DNA of 64,000 bases from CAZVNZ01 sp964628515 (GTDB taxonomy: Bacteria > Bacillota > Clostridia > Christensenellales > Christensenellaceae): assembly GCA_964628515.1 (NCBI GenBank), contig CAZVNZ010000011.1, positions 1 through 64,000 of the forward strand. The letters are read 5' to 3'. The position numbers and the translations under genes were made by a program. Positions within the stretch are counted from its first letter, which is position 1, and every line of letters begins with the position of its first letter. Below are positions 52,323 through 60,823 of this stretch, piece after piece. The notes beneath the pieces are model-generated. The model did no database searches and had not been told where the DNA came from. It worked only from the letters and a program-made list of their open reading frames with translations.

Positions 52323-52966
52323 TAAAATAAAAACAAAGAGTAAAACTGATAGTAACCAAACTGAATAATCCCTGACAGCCCGCCTAACACAATACTCGTA
52401 AAACCTGTAAAAATAAGTATGAGCAGTATAATAAAGCCGTACCTGTACAGCCCGTTGGTGATGTTTGCGTATTTAGCCGGTATAAATGTACTTATTAAGG
52501 AAAAACCGTCTAAAGGGGGTATGGGCAGTACGTTAAATATGGCAAGTGCAATATTTAGGGAAATTATAGGCCTTAAAATATTTATGTATATTTCGTTGGT
52601 TACTCCCCCGTTTACCGAAAAAAAGAATATTCCGTACACAATAAAGGATAGCACTAAATTTGCAATAATGCCTGCAAGTGCCACTATTAAGTTATGCTTT
52701 TTGTATTTTTTGAAGTTACGTGGGTTTATAGGCACGGGTTTTGCCCAACCAAAGCCAAACAACAGCAAACAAATTGTACCCAGCAAGTCTAAATGCTTTG
52801 TTGGGTCCATTGTCATCCTGCCTAAGTTTTTTGCCGTTGGGTCTCCGCATTTATAAGCCGCATAAGCATGAAAATACTCGTGTACGGAAAATGCTATAAG
52901 CACCGCCGGTATGGCATATAATAAACCCATCCAATATTGTGGATCGTTAAATCTTGAAAAATTCAT
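52322..52966 (-). CDS. M50 (site-2 protease family) membrane metalloprotease
   Basis: The 214-residue protein has several membrane helices, the zinc motif HEYFH (about residue 29) and a second metal ligand site in PPLDGFSL. It is the short Rip2-like form without a PDZ domain. Substrates are unknown. It is often found next to scpA in Firmicutes, as here. Confidence 0.9.
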   Translation of the reverse strand: MNFSRFNDPQYWMGLLYAIPAVLIAFSVHEYFHAYAAYKCGDPTAKNLGRMTMDPTKHLDLLGTICLLLFGFGWAKPVPINPRNFKKYKKHNLIVALAGIIANLVLSFIVYGIFFFSVNGGVTNEIYINILRPIISLNIALAIFNVLPIPPLDGFSLISTFIPAKYANITNGLYRYGFIILLILIFTGFTSIVLGGLSGIIQFGYYQFYSLFLF

Positions 52967-53027
52967 AGTTACCTCTCTTAATATGATTTTTTTCGCTCTT
53001 ACGCTTTTTTATTAGTATAGCTATAAG

Positions 53028-53840
53028 CTATAATTTTGCTATAAATTCGTCTACAAGCAGAGTCATTTTGCCTGCTACCTTTTTGCCTGCCTCAAAAATT
53101 TCCTCTATTGTAAGTTTTTCTTTAGTTACTCCGGCTGCTAAATTGCTAATGCAGGATAAGGCGCACACATCTATATTAGCATGAGAGCATGCCACAACCT
53201 CGTGTACCGTGCTCATACCTACTGCATCCGCTCCTAAAGCACGCAAGCCACGTATTTCTGCCGGTGTTTCGTAAGAAGGGCCTACCATATATGCGTAAAT
53301 ACCCTCCTTTAGCGGTATGCCTTGGGTATTTGCCACTTCTTTTAGCAAACCGTTTAGCTTAGGGCTGTAAGCATAGGACATATCGGGAAACCGCACACCA
53401 AAATCTTCCATATTTTTGCCCTTAAGCACGTTGATACCCGAAAAGTTTATGTGGTCGGTAATTATCATTAAATCCCCTGCACTAAAGGCTTTGTTTATGC
53501 CCCCTGCCGCATTTGTCAAAAGTACCGTTTTTGCCCCTATCATAATTAAGGTACGCAAGGGTATTACCGTCTCCTCTGCATTGTACCCCTCGTAGCAATG
53601 AAACCGCCCTGCAAGCACCGCTATATTTTTGTTGTCTTTTTTTGCAAAATACAGCTTGCCTTTGTGGCTGGGTGCGGTGGATATGGGAAATCCGGGTATT
53701 TGTGCATAATCAAACTCACACACAACATCTAAATTATCCGAATACCCCGAGAGCCCCGAGCCTAACACAATCACAACTTGGGGTACAAAATCCGTTTTGC
53801 TTTTAATATACTCTTTTGCTTTTGTTATTCTTTCTAACAT
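53028..53840 (-). CDS. punA: purine nucleoside phosphorylase (PunA type)
   Basis: This enzyme splits inosine or guanosine with phosphate in purine salvage. The 270-residue trimeric-type protein shows IVLGSGLSGYSD, LTNAAGGIN and GPSYETPAEIRGLR, followed by GADAVGMSTVHEV. It lies 24 nt after the Spo0A-like gene. Confidence 0.95.
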   Translation of the reverse strand: MLERITKAKEYIKSKTDFVPQVVIVLGSGLSGYSDNLDVVCEFDYAQIPGFPISTAPSHKGKLYFAKKDNKNIAVLAGRFHCYEGYNAEETVIPLRTLIMIGAKTVLLTNAAGGINKAFSAGDLMIITDHINFSGINVLKGKNMEDFGVRFPDMSYAYSPKLNGLLKEVANTQGIPLKEGIYAYMVGPSYETPAEIRGLRALGADAVGMSTVHEVVACSHANIDVCALSCISNLAAGVTKEKLTIEEIFEAGKKVAGKMTLLVDEFIAKL

Positions 53841-53864
53841 TTATTTTCCCCTGTTATATAATTT

Positions 53865-54587
53865 TTATAAAATTCTGTCTGCAAGAGCGGCTAAAAATTC
53901 TCCGTTGGTGGGTTTGCCCTTTGCCGCACTTATAGTATACCCGAAAAACTCTTCTATAAACGTAATGTTGCCTCTCTCCATTGCCGTTTCTATTGCATGG
54001 CGTATATTGCGCTCCACACTTAAATAGGTGGTGTTGTGCTTTTTGGCTATCTCTAAGTATACCTCTTTTATTGTAACCGATTTATTGCTGTTTGTATACA
54101 TTATGCAAAGGGCATCTTTAATATATGTATAGCCCTTAAATTTTAGGGGTATGCCAAGCTGTTTAAGTATTTTTGTTATATTTTCGTTAATGTATTCCTC
54201 TGCATTAAGAGTGCCATTAAAACCGCTGTTCTTAAACTCCCAAGCCTGCACTATCCGCTTTACAAAAACATTTTTTGCATATGGCTTTACAAATATATAA
54301 TCGGCTTTTAAATCAAATGCTTTTTTTATTAAAAAATCCTTATTTATGGAAGTAAGCATTATTTTTATAATATCGTCGTTATATATTTTTTCCATAATTT
54401 CAAAGCCGTCGTAGTTTGGTAGTATGGTTTCTATAAGTATTATATCGGGTTTTAGTTTCTCATACAGTAAAATTGCCTCTCTGCCGTCGTAACAGCATAC
54501 AATATTATTTGCAATCTCAGAAATCATCCCCTTAACTTCTGCGGCATATTGTTTATTTTGTTCCGCCACTAAGGCATTTTTAAACAT
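53865..54587 (-). CDS. spo0A: Spo0A-family regulator with degenerate phosphoacceptor site
   Basis: The C-terminal half (about 130-240) is a clear Spo0A DNA-binding domain, with GIPLKFKGYTYIKDA, SVERNIRHAIETAMERGN and GKPTNGEFLAALADRIL. The N-terminal receiver is odd. The acidic pair is Glu9-Gln10 instead of Asp-Asp, and the phosphoacceptor position reads Glu53 (ILIETILPNYDG). The Thr of MLTS and the Lys of FVKPY remain. Normal phosphorelay activation therefore looks impossible, and Glu may mimic the phosphorylated state. It follows recN by 7 nt with no spoIVB between. Confidence 0.9.
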   Translation of the reverse strand: MFKNALVAEQNKQYAAEVKGMISEIANNIVCCYDGREAILLYEKLKPDIILIETILPNYDGFEIMEKIYNDDIIKIMLTSINKDFLIKKAFDLKADYIFVKPYAKNVFVKRIVQAWEFKNSGFNGTLNAEEYINENITKILKQLGIPLKFKGYTYIKDALCIMYTNSNKSVTIKEVYLEIAKKHNTTYLSVERNIRHAIETAMERGNITFIEEFFGYTISAAKGKPTNGEFLAALADRIL

Positions 54588-54594
54588 TTGCTCC

Positions 54595-56292
54595 TCAAAT
54601 ACTTTCTTTTAGTTTTTGTGCATTTTCTACTAACTCCATTGCATGCACCTGTGCGTTGGCGCTTTCTATTCCTCCTATAAGCCGTACAATTTCCTTTAGT
54701 TTTTCCTTTTCGTTTAGGCTTACTATTTTGGTGTTGGTGGTATTTTTTTCTTCTGATTTTTCTATTAAAAAGTTTTTATCCGCCATTGCCGCAATTTGCG
54801 GTAGGTGGGTTACACATATTACCTGCCGTGTTTTTGCTATTTGCGCCATTTTTTTGGCTACAACCTGCGCCATTTTACCGCTTATACCGGTATCTATCTC
54901 ATCAAAAATTAAAGTGGAAATATTGTCTGTACCTGCGGAAATATTCTTAAAGGCAAGCATAATACGAGAAATCTCCCCTCCTGACGAGGTTTTAGACAGG
55001 GGCTTTAAATCCTCCCCTGCGTTTGCGCTTATGTAAAACTCGCATTCGTCTAACCCGTTGTTCCCCGTTTGCTTTTCCTCTATTTGTGGCATTGGTGTAA
55101 ACATAACCTCAAACCGAGTGTTTATCATGCCTAAATCTTTAAGTTCTTTAATTAGCAAATCCGCCACTTTTTTACCTGCTTTTTTGCGTTTTGCGGAAAG
55201 CTCTGTGTATTTTTCGTAGAGTTTTAAATAAACCTCGTCCTTTTCCTTGTTTAGCTTAATTAGCATACTTTCGGAGTTTAGTAAGTCCTCTATGCGTTGT
55301 TTAGAGGTTTCAAAATACTCTAAAACATCCTCTTCCGTGCCACCGTATTTTCTGAGTAGATTATTAATTAAATCTACACGCATCTCCACCTCGTTTTGCC
55401 GTGCTTCGTCAAACTCTATGTTGTTTGCAAGGCTGTTTAACTCGTGAGCGCTTTCCTCAAAGGTATAGTAGCTGTCTGTTAAGCGTTGGTGTAAGTCTGC
55501 GTATTCTTTGCTGTATTCTGCAATACTGCCCAAGCTGTCCACCACCGATTTTATAACGCTAACCGCACCGCTTGAGTATTCTGTGCCGTTGTATAGCCCT
55601 TCGTACCCTATGTTTAGCACTTCGTATATTTTGCCTGCGTTAATTAAAAGGTTACGCTCCTCTTTAAGTGCTTCTAACTCCCCTATTTTTAGTGATGCCT
55701 TTTCAATTTCTTCCGTTTGGTAGGTTAGTAGGTCTATTTCTTCCTGCCTTTTTTTTGTGTCCGTGCCAATGGAGGCAAGGCGGTTATTAATTTGCCCGTA
55801 CTCTGCAAGCAATTTGTGTATTGCGTCCTTTTCTTTTTTTAAGTCCACAAAAGCATCTATAAATTTAAGGTGATTTTCTCTGTACAGTAAGGATTGATGC
55901 TCGTGCTGACCGTGCAAATCCACAATTTTGTCCGTAAGCCCTTTAAGTATGGCAAGGCTAACCATAACACCGTTTATTCTGCAAATATTTTTGCCTGCGG
56001 AGGTTAGTTGTCTTGTAATTATCAGCTCTTCGTCTGCATCTATGGCGTTTTCCTCAAAAAAATCTAAAAAACGGTTTTGGTCAATTTTAAAACTGCCTTC
56101 TACCACCGCACTTTCAGCATGCTTGCCTATAAGCTCTTTATCTGCACGTTCGCCTAAAATTAAGTTTACAGAGTCTATAATAATGGATTTACCTGCACCC
56201 GTCTCTCCGCTTAAAATATTAAGACCGCCTTCAAATTCTATGGAAAGCTCTTTAATTAAGGCTATATTTTTAATATACAAACTCTTAAGCAT
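54595..56292 (-). CDS. recN: RecN, DNA repair protein
   Basis: This SMC-like protein helps early double-strand break repair. The 565 residues have Walker A GETGAGKS (29-36), a long coiled coil in the middle and a C-terminal ABC part with LSKTSSGGEISRIMLAFK and LIFDEIDTGISGKMA. It lies 7 nt after argR, the usual argR-recN order. Confidence 0.97.
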   Translation of the reverse strand: MLKSLYIKNIALIKELSIEFEGGLNILSGETGAGKSIIIDSVNLILGERADKELIGKHAESAVVEGSFKIDQNRFLDFFEENAIDADEELIITRQLTSAGKNICRINGVMVSLAILKGLTDKIVDLHGQHEHQSLLYRENHLKFIDAFVDLKKEKDAIHKLLAEYGQINNRLASIGTDTKKRQEEIDLLTYQTEEIEKASLKIGELEALKEERNLLINAGKIYEVLNIGYEGLYNGTEYSSGAVSVIKSVVDSLGSIAEYSKEYADLHQRLTDSYYTFEESAHELNSLANNIEFDEARQNEVEMRVDLINNLLRKYGGTEEDVLEYFETSKQRIEDLLNSESMLIKLNKEKDEVYLKLYEKYTELSAKRKKAGKKVADLLIKELKDLGMINTRFEVMFTPMPQIEEKQTGNNGLDECEFYISANAGEDLKPLSKTSSGGEISRIMLAFKNISAGTDNISTLIFDEIDTGISGKMAQVVAKKMAQIAKTRQVICVTHLPQIAAMADKNFLIEKSEEKNTTNTKIVSLNEKEKLKEIVRLIGGIESANAQVHAMELVENAQKLKESI

Positions 56293-56299
56293 AAAAAAC

Positions 56300-56749
56300 C
56301 TACTTTAGCATATCTTTAAATTTATCCGCAATATCTCCGGAAATTGCCTCCGAAGTTGTTGCAACAAAAATTGTGTTATCCCCTGCAATACTACCCATAA
56401 TACCCTCGAAATTCAGGTTGTCTATGGCTTCTGCCACCGCATTTGCACTACCCTGCATGGTTTTTACCACAATTAAACTTAAAGAATAGTCGATAGATAG
56501 CACCGTTTCTTTAAAAATCCGTATAAAAACGTCAATATCCTTGCTTTGCTTGGAAATATTTACGCTGTACTTATATTTGCCGTATTTGGTTTGGGTTTTA
56601 ACAAGGGAAAGCTCTTTAATATCACGAGAAATTGTTGCTTGTGTAACCTTAAACCCTGCGTTTTTAAGCATTAATACAAGGTCGTCTTGGGTTTCTATCT
56701 CATTATTTTTTATAATTTCCAATATTTTGTTGTGCCTTAGTAATTTCAT
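56300..56749 (-). CDS. argR: ArgR/AhrC arginine repressor
   Basis: This arginine-responsive regulator has 149 residues. The winged helix shows QATISRDIKELSLVKT. The C-terminal hexamer domain has GSIAGDNTIFVAT where the usual arginine-contact pair is Asp-Asp; here the second is Asn. Altered ligand response is possible. It stands between nadK and recN, as in other OLE-containing operons. Confidence 0.94.
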   Translation of the reverse strand: MKLLRHNKILEIIKNNEIETQDDLVLMLKNAGFKVTQATISRDIKELSLVKTQTKYGKYKYSVNISKQSKDIDVFIRIFKETVLSIDYSLSLIVVKTMQGSANAVAEAIDNLNFEGIMGSIAGDNTIFVATTSEAISGDIADKFKDMLK

Positions 56750-56762
56750 TCTTACCCCTTTG

Positions 56763-57605
56763 TTAATCTGTGCTCCAAAGCGAAAGTTTGCATTTTAGCA
56801 ACGAAAAGAAGTTTACCTCTTCAAATCGTATAAACCTTGCTTTAACATCGGATTTTTCTATTATTATGGAGTGGGTGGAGGCAAAATCAAACTCTTCCTG
56901 CCCATCTAAAGATATTTGTGCCGTAATATTTTCCTTATGAGGCACCACCTTTACAATATCCGTAGATTTTAGCACTAAACTTCTGGAATACAAGGAGTGC
57001 TGACAAATAGGAGTTACAAGCAAGCAGTTTACCGAAGGTGCAATTATAGGCCCACCGGCAGAAAGTGAGTATGCCGTAGAGCCTGTGGGGCTTGCAACTA
57101 TAATACCGTCCCCCATATATGTTTCCGCCTTTTTATCATTAATGTATAAATCTAGTCCTATAATTCTTGATACGGCATTTTTGGTTATTACAATATCGTT
57201 TAGTGCCAAATGGCTTTGCTCTTGATTATTTGTGATTAAACAGCCATTGAGCACCATTCGTTTATCTACATGGTAGTTGCCCTGTAAAATGCTTTCTACC
57301 GCCATATTAATATCTTTGGCATAAATTTCCGTAAGAAAACCTATTCTGCCAAGGTTTATCCCAAGAATATTCATTTTACAGCAAATATATTTTTTTGCCG
57401 CCCTAAGTATAGTGCCGTCTCCGCCTAATACAAAAAGCACATCCGAATTACAGGCATCCTCATAATTAGTAATGTTTAGTGCCTTTGCGATACATTCGTC
57501 GTAGCAAATATTAAGACTTAGCTTACTTAGTTGCTCTATAAGCATTTTAGAAGAGGTTAAGGCTTCGTCTTTTTCTATGTTTGCGTAAATACCAAATTTA
57601 ACCAT
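56763..57605 (-). CDS. nadK: NAD kinase
   Basis: NAD kinase makes NADP from NAD. The 280-residue protein has GGDGTILRAAK (GGDG at 61-64), LNDIVITK and the glycine-rich GDGIIVASPTGSTAYSLSAG. The ATG follows AAGGATTT. Its place between tlyA and argR matches the operon seen downstream of OLE RNA in other Firmicutes. Confidence 0.96.
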   Translation of the reverse strand: MVKFGIYANIEKDEALTSSKMLIEQLSKLSLNICYDECIAKALNITNYEDACNSDVLFVLGGDGTILRAAKKYICCKMNILGINLGRIGFLTEIYAKDINMAVESILQGNYHVDKRMVLNGCLITNNQEQSHLALNDIVITKNAVSRIIGLDLYINDKKAETYMGDGIIVASPTGSTAYSLSAGGPIIAPSVNCLLVTPICQHSLYSRSLVLKSTDIVKVVPHKENITAQISLDGQEEFDFASTHSIIIEKSDVKARFIRFEEVNFFSLLKCKLSLWSTD

Positions 57606-57669
57606 ACTAAATCCTTTTTTATTATGCTAATAGTATATATTATTTTATTAAAATATACAAGTTGTTAAT

Positions 57670-58449
57670 TTACAGATTTATGTGGGCATTTTTTACAACA
57701 GTTACTACATCAAAGTATGTTTCTTTATGGTGATGAGAAAAAAACGCAAGATATTCTATATTGCCGTTTGGCCCTTTAATGGGGGAATATGTTACGCCAC
57801 CCACGTAAAAGCCGTAGTTTTTGCCGTAGTTTATCACGTTATTAATTACTTCTATGTGGGTTGACTGCTCCCTTACTACCCCTTTTTTGCCCACCTTGTT
57901 TTTGCCTGCCTCAAACTGCGGTTTAATTAATGTTACAATTTGCGCATTAGGCGCAACATTTTTAATAGCCGGAAAAATTAAATTTAGAGATATAAACGAA
58001 ACATCCACACTTACAAAATCTATGGGTTTTTCAAATTTTTCTAAGTATCGTGCGTTGGTGCGTTCGTAAAGCTCCACATTTTTATTGTTTCGCAAACTCC
58101 AATCAAACTGTCCATAGCCCACATCTATCGCATATACGTAAGAAGCACCGCTTAGAAGCATACAATGGGTAAACCCCCCCGTAGATGCACCAATGTCCAA
58201 ACAAACCTTGTTTTGCAAATCTATATTAAACTGCGTAATTGCCTTTTTAAGCTTAAGCCCACCCCTTGAAACGTAGGGGCATTCGTCTTCTTTTATGCGT
58301 ATTTGCACATCATCATCAAAAGTTTGAGAAGGGTTTTTAACCAAAACGTTATTTGCATACACATTGCCTGCAATTATTTGCGCCTTTGCCTTCTCTCTGC
58401 TTTTTGCAAGCTCTTTTTCCGTTAGGAGTATATCTATACGCTTTTTCAT
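57670..58449 (-). CDS. tlyA: TlyA family rRNA methyltransferase
   Basis: TlyA methylates ribose in rRNA; some homologues were named hemolysins. The 259 residues join an S4 domain (about 1-60) to an FtsJ-like SAM domain with LDIGASTGGFTHCML and VSVDVSFISL. The ATG overlaps the oapA stop by one base. Confidence 0.95.
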   Translation of the reverse strand: MKKRIDILLTEKELAKSREKAKAQIIAGNVYANNVLVKNPSQTFDDDVQIRIKEDECPYVSRGGLKLKKAITQFNIDLQNKVCLDIGASTGGFTHCMLLSGASYVYAIDVGYGQFDWSLRNNKNVELYERTNARYLEKFEKPIDFVSVDVSFISLNLIFPAIKNVAPNAQIVTLIKPQFEAGKNKVGKKGVVREQSTHIEVINNVINYGKNYGFYVGGVTYSPIKGPNGNIEYLAFFSHHHKETYFDVVTVVKNAHINL

Positions 58450-58985
58450 TAGTTGTCCCTTTTTTTAAAGGAAAAGAAATGCACCATAGAGCCTATGGCA
58501 AGCACTATTTTTTTACTGTTTTTTAATGCAAAACTCTTACCTATGGCTTTTCCCGCAACGGTAAACGCACCAATAAGAGAGGATACTACAATGGATATTA
58601 CTAAAGTATCTACACTTTCAAAATACACCAATGCTTTGAGGGTAATGGCGGCACCTGCCGCACCGCTTACAATACCGCATACGTCCCCTATTACATCGTT
58701 GCAAAAGTTAGACACCACGTCTGCGTTTTTTAAAAGTTTTAAAGCGTAATGGGCCTTTTTATTTTTTTTGGAAGACATTGCAATAAAGGGCGCTTGGTCG
58801 CAACTTGCAAAGGCAACTCCTACAACATCAAAAATTACACCAACCAAAATTAGTGCAATAAGTATAAGCAAAGCTTGTATTAAAGGCATATCCGCCAAAA
58901 AATACTCGGTTAGCACAGAAACACCGCCTGCAATTATCAGCGTTATAAAAAAAATTTTAATTGTCCAAAACTTAATAACTTTCAT
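58449..58985 (-). CDS. oapA: OapA, OLE RNA-associated membrane protein
   Basis: The 178-residue protein has about four membrane helices (near 8-30, 35-60, 105-130 and 138-158) and the motif Asp97-x3-Asp101 (CNDVIGDVCG), matching the DX3D aspartate pair reported for OapA. OapA binds OLE RNA at the membrane and is needed for tolerance of alcohols, cold and Mg2+ stress in studied species. A basic loop (SKKNKKAH) between helices 2 and 3 may contact RNA. It starts 57 nt after the OLE RNA and overlaps tlyA. Confidence 0.92.
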   Translation of the reverse strand: MKVIKFWTIKIFFITLIIAGGVSVLTEYFLADMPLIQALLILIALILVGVIFDVVGVAFASCDQAPFIAMSSKKNKKAHYALKLLKNADVVSNFCNDVIGDVCGIVSGAAGAAITLKALVYFESVDTLVISIVVSSLIGAFTVAGKAIGKSFALKNSKKIVLAIGSMVHFFSFKKRDN

Positions 58986-59041
58986 AATACCTGTTTATTT
59001 ATGTAACTTAGACGCAAAGCGCCTTACTATGATATATAAAA

Positions 59042-59625
59042 AGGTGGTGACAACACGGGTAGACCTTGCAGTATATGGTCAGGTAGGATTTCCCTATCGG
59101 CCTACTTTTCGTCGCCGAAAAAGCGGTTTCCCTTTAAAGCCAACAAAATAACGTTGCCGTACATTTGACCTGATTGCCTAATTATAACCACACTATAATC
59201 CCCGCATTGCCTGCGAAAACGCATCAGCCTAGGAGCTTTCCTCTTCAGCACAATTCCGGTTTTTAGTCTTTTTTGCCGGTATGGTTTCAGCACCGCTTTT
59301 ACCCTCTTGCATCGCGAATACAAAAAGGCTGCATTAGCACTATCCCCCATACTAACTCAAGACAGGCTACACTGTACACAGCTTTAACCGCAATACAGGT
59401 TTAATCCTAAGCAGTAAAATTACTTCCACCACAATAGGTCTCCGCGAAAGAAGGGTCAACGCCCATATGCCCTTATGGATCGCCCTTTTTTCTTAACTCC
59501 CAGCACCAGCTCCCGACGGGGCGTCAGCAGCCAACACAAGAAACTTCATCGATGTGCCCTTTAACGGATTTTTAGGCCCGCCTTCAAAACCGGCAGTACC
59601 GACTAGGATACTGCACCACCTATGG
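59042..59625 (-). ncRNA. ole: OLE RNA (ornate large extremophilic RNA)
   Basis: A roughly 580-nt region between recA and oapA has no plausible gene and is clearly richer in G+C than its flanks. The two ends pair: AGGTGGTG (59621-59614) with CACCACCT (59049-59042), which closes the whole RNA. Near the 3' end a hairpin with a GCGA tetraloop (59123-59105) and a GUAGG/CCUAC hairpin are visible. Length, strand and position immediately before oapA and tlyA identify OLE RNA. The exact ends are inferred from the closing stem. A T-run follows that stem. Confidence 0.87.
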
Positions 59626-59630
59626 TTTTT

Positions 59631-60815
59631 TTATGATTTAGTTTTTCCCGTAACCTTACTTTTGGGTTGAGGTACCGTCTCGGAGGAGGGAAATTCTATA
59701 TTACCGTCGTCGTCTGCCACACAGCCGATAACATCGTTGTATTGTCCGAGACTGTAACTTTTTAGTATTTCCTGCTTAATTTCTTCCGCAACATCGGTAT
59801 GCTCTGCCAAATATTTTCTTGCGTTATCTCTACCTTGCCCAATTTGCTCCCCTTTATAAGAGAACCATGCACCCGATTTATTTACAATACCCAGTTGCAC
59901 ACCTAAGTTGATTAGGCTTGCGGTAAGGCTTACACCCTCGCCGTAGTAGATTTCAAACTCCACCACCTTAAAGGGTGGTGCTACCTTGTTTTTAACTATT
60001 TTAACCTTTGTTTTGTTGCCTATTACTTGGTCTCCTACTTTTATGGATTCTATTCTTCTTATATCCATCCTAATGGTTGCGTAAAATTTAAGTGCCTTAC
60101 CCCCCGTAGTAGTTTCGGGAGAGCCGAAGGTTACGCCTATTTTATCTCTTAGTTGGTTAATAAATATAACAATGCAGTTAGATTTATTAATAACGCCGGC
60201 TAACTTTCTTAATGCTTGGCTCATAAGCCTTGCTTGCGCCGCCATGTGTGAGTCCCCCATTATGCCCTCGATTTCCGATTTTGGCACCAGCGCCGCCACG
60301 GAGTCTACAACTATGGCATCTATTGCACCACTTCTTACAAGGGCTTCTGTAATCTCTAACGCTTGCTCTCCCGTATCCGGTTGAGAAACGTATAAATTAT
60401 CTATATCCACTCCTAATTTTTTTGCATAGGTTGGGTCTAAGGCATGCTCTGCATCTATAAATGCGGCAACACCGCCGGATTTTTGAGTTTCTGCAATAAT
60501 ATGCAGTGCAACCGTGGTTTTACCCGAGGATTCCGGCCCGTATATTTCTATAATTCTGCCTCTCGGTACTCCACCCACTCCTAAAGCAATGTCTATTTCC
60601 AAACAGCCGGTAGGTATAACGGAGTAGCTTAAATTGGCGGCTGCCTCCCCTAACTTCATTACAGAGCCTTTGCCAAATTGCTTTTCTATTTGAGATAGTG
60701 TTACCTCCAGCGCCTTTTCTTTTGGAGAAATTTCTGCCTCTGCTTTTTTTCCCTTGGCTTTGGTAGTCGTTTCTTCTTTTGTTGATTCTGTCTCAGTTGC
60801 TTTTTCTTTTTCCAT
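59631..60815 (-). CDS. recA: RecA recombinase
   Basis: RecA drives strand exchange and SOS induction. The 394-residue protein has Walker A GPESSGKTT (93-101), NQLRDKIGVTFGSPETTTGG and the usual core. About 29 extra N-terminal residues rich in Lys, Glu and Thr precede the normal start region (ALEVTLSQIEKQFGKGS). The ATG at 60815 lies 6 nt after GAGGA; a TTG at 60827 is less likely. No SOS box is seen just upstream, because it follows pgsA directly. OLE RNA begins within a few nt after its stop. Confidence 0.97.
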   Translation of the reverse strand: MEKEKATETESTKEETTTKAKGKKAEAEISPKEKALEVTLSQIEKQFGKGSVMKLGEAAANLSYSVIPTGCLEIDIALGVGGVPRGRIIEIYGPESSGKTTVALHIIAETQKSGGVAAFIDAEHALDPTYAKKLGVDIDNLYVSQPDTGEQALEITEALVRSGAIDAIVVDSVAALVPKSEIEGIMGDSHMAAQARLMSQALRKLAGVINKSNCIVIFINQLRDKIGVTFGSPETTTGGKALKFYATIRMDIRRIESIKVGDQVIGNKTKVKIVKNKVAPPFKVVEFEIYYGEGVSLTASLINLGVQLGIVNKSGAWFSYKGEQIGQGRDNARKYLAEHTDVAEEIKQEILKSYSLGQYNDVIGCVADDDGNIEFPSSETVPQPKSKVTGKTKS

Positions 60816-60823
60816 ACTATTCC

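Noticed and set aside
59005..59030. GACGCAAAGC, a word found in class I cyclic di-GMP riboswitches
   Set aside because: Only this short word matches; the paired helices and tetraloop receptor are absent, and no gene in the right orientation follows.
59102..59350. Minus-strand reading frame of 82 codons between recA and oapA
   Set aside because: It lies wholly inside the structured OLE RNA, has no good SD and an odd basic composition. The RNA explains the region better.
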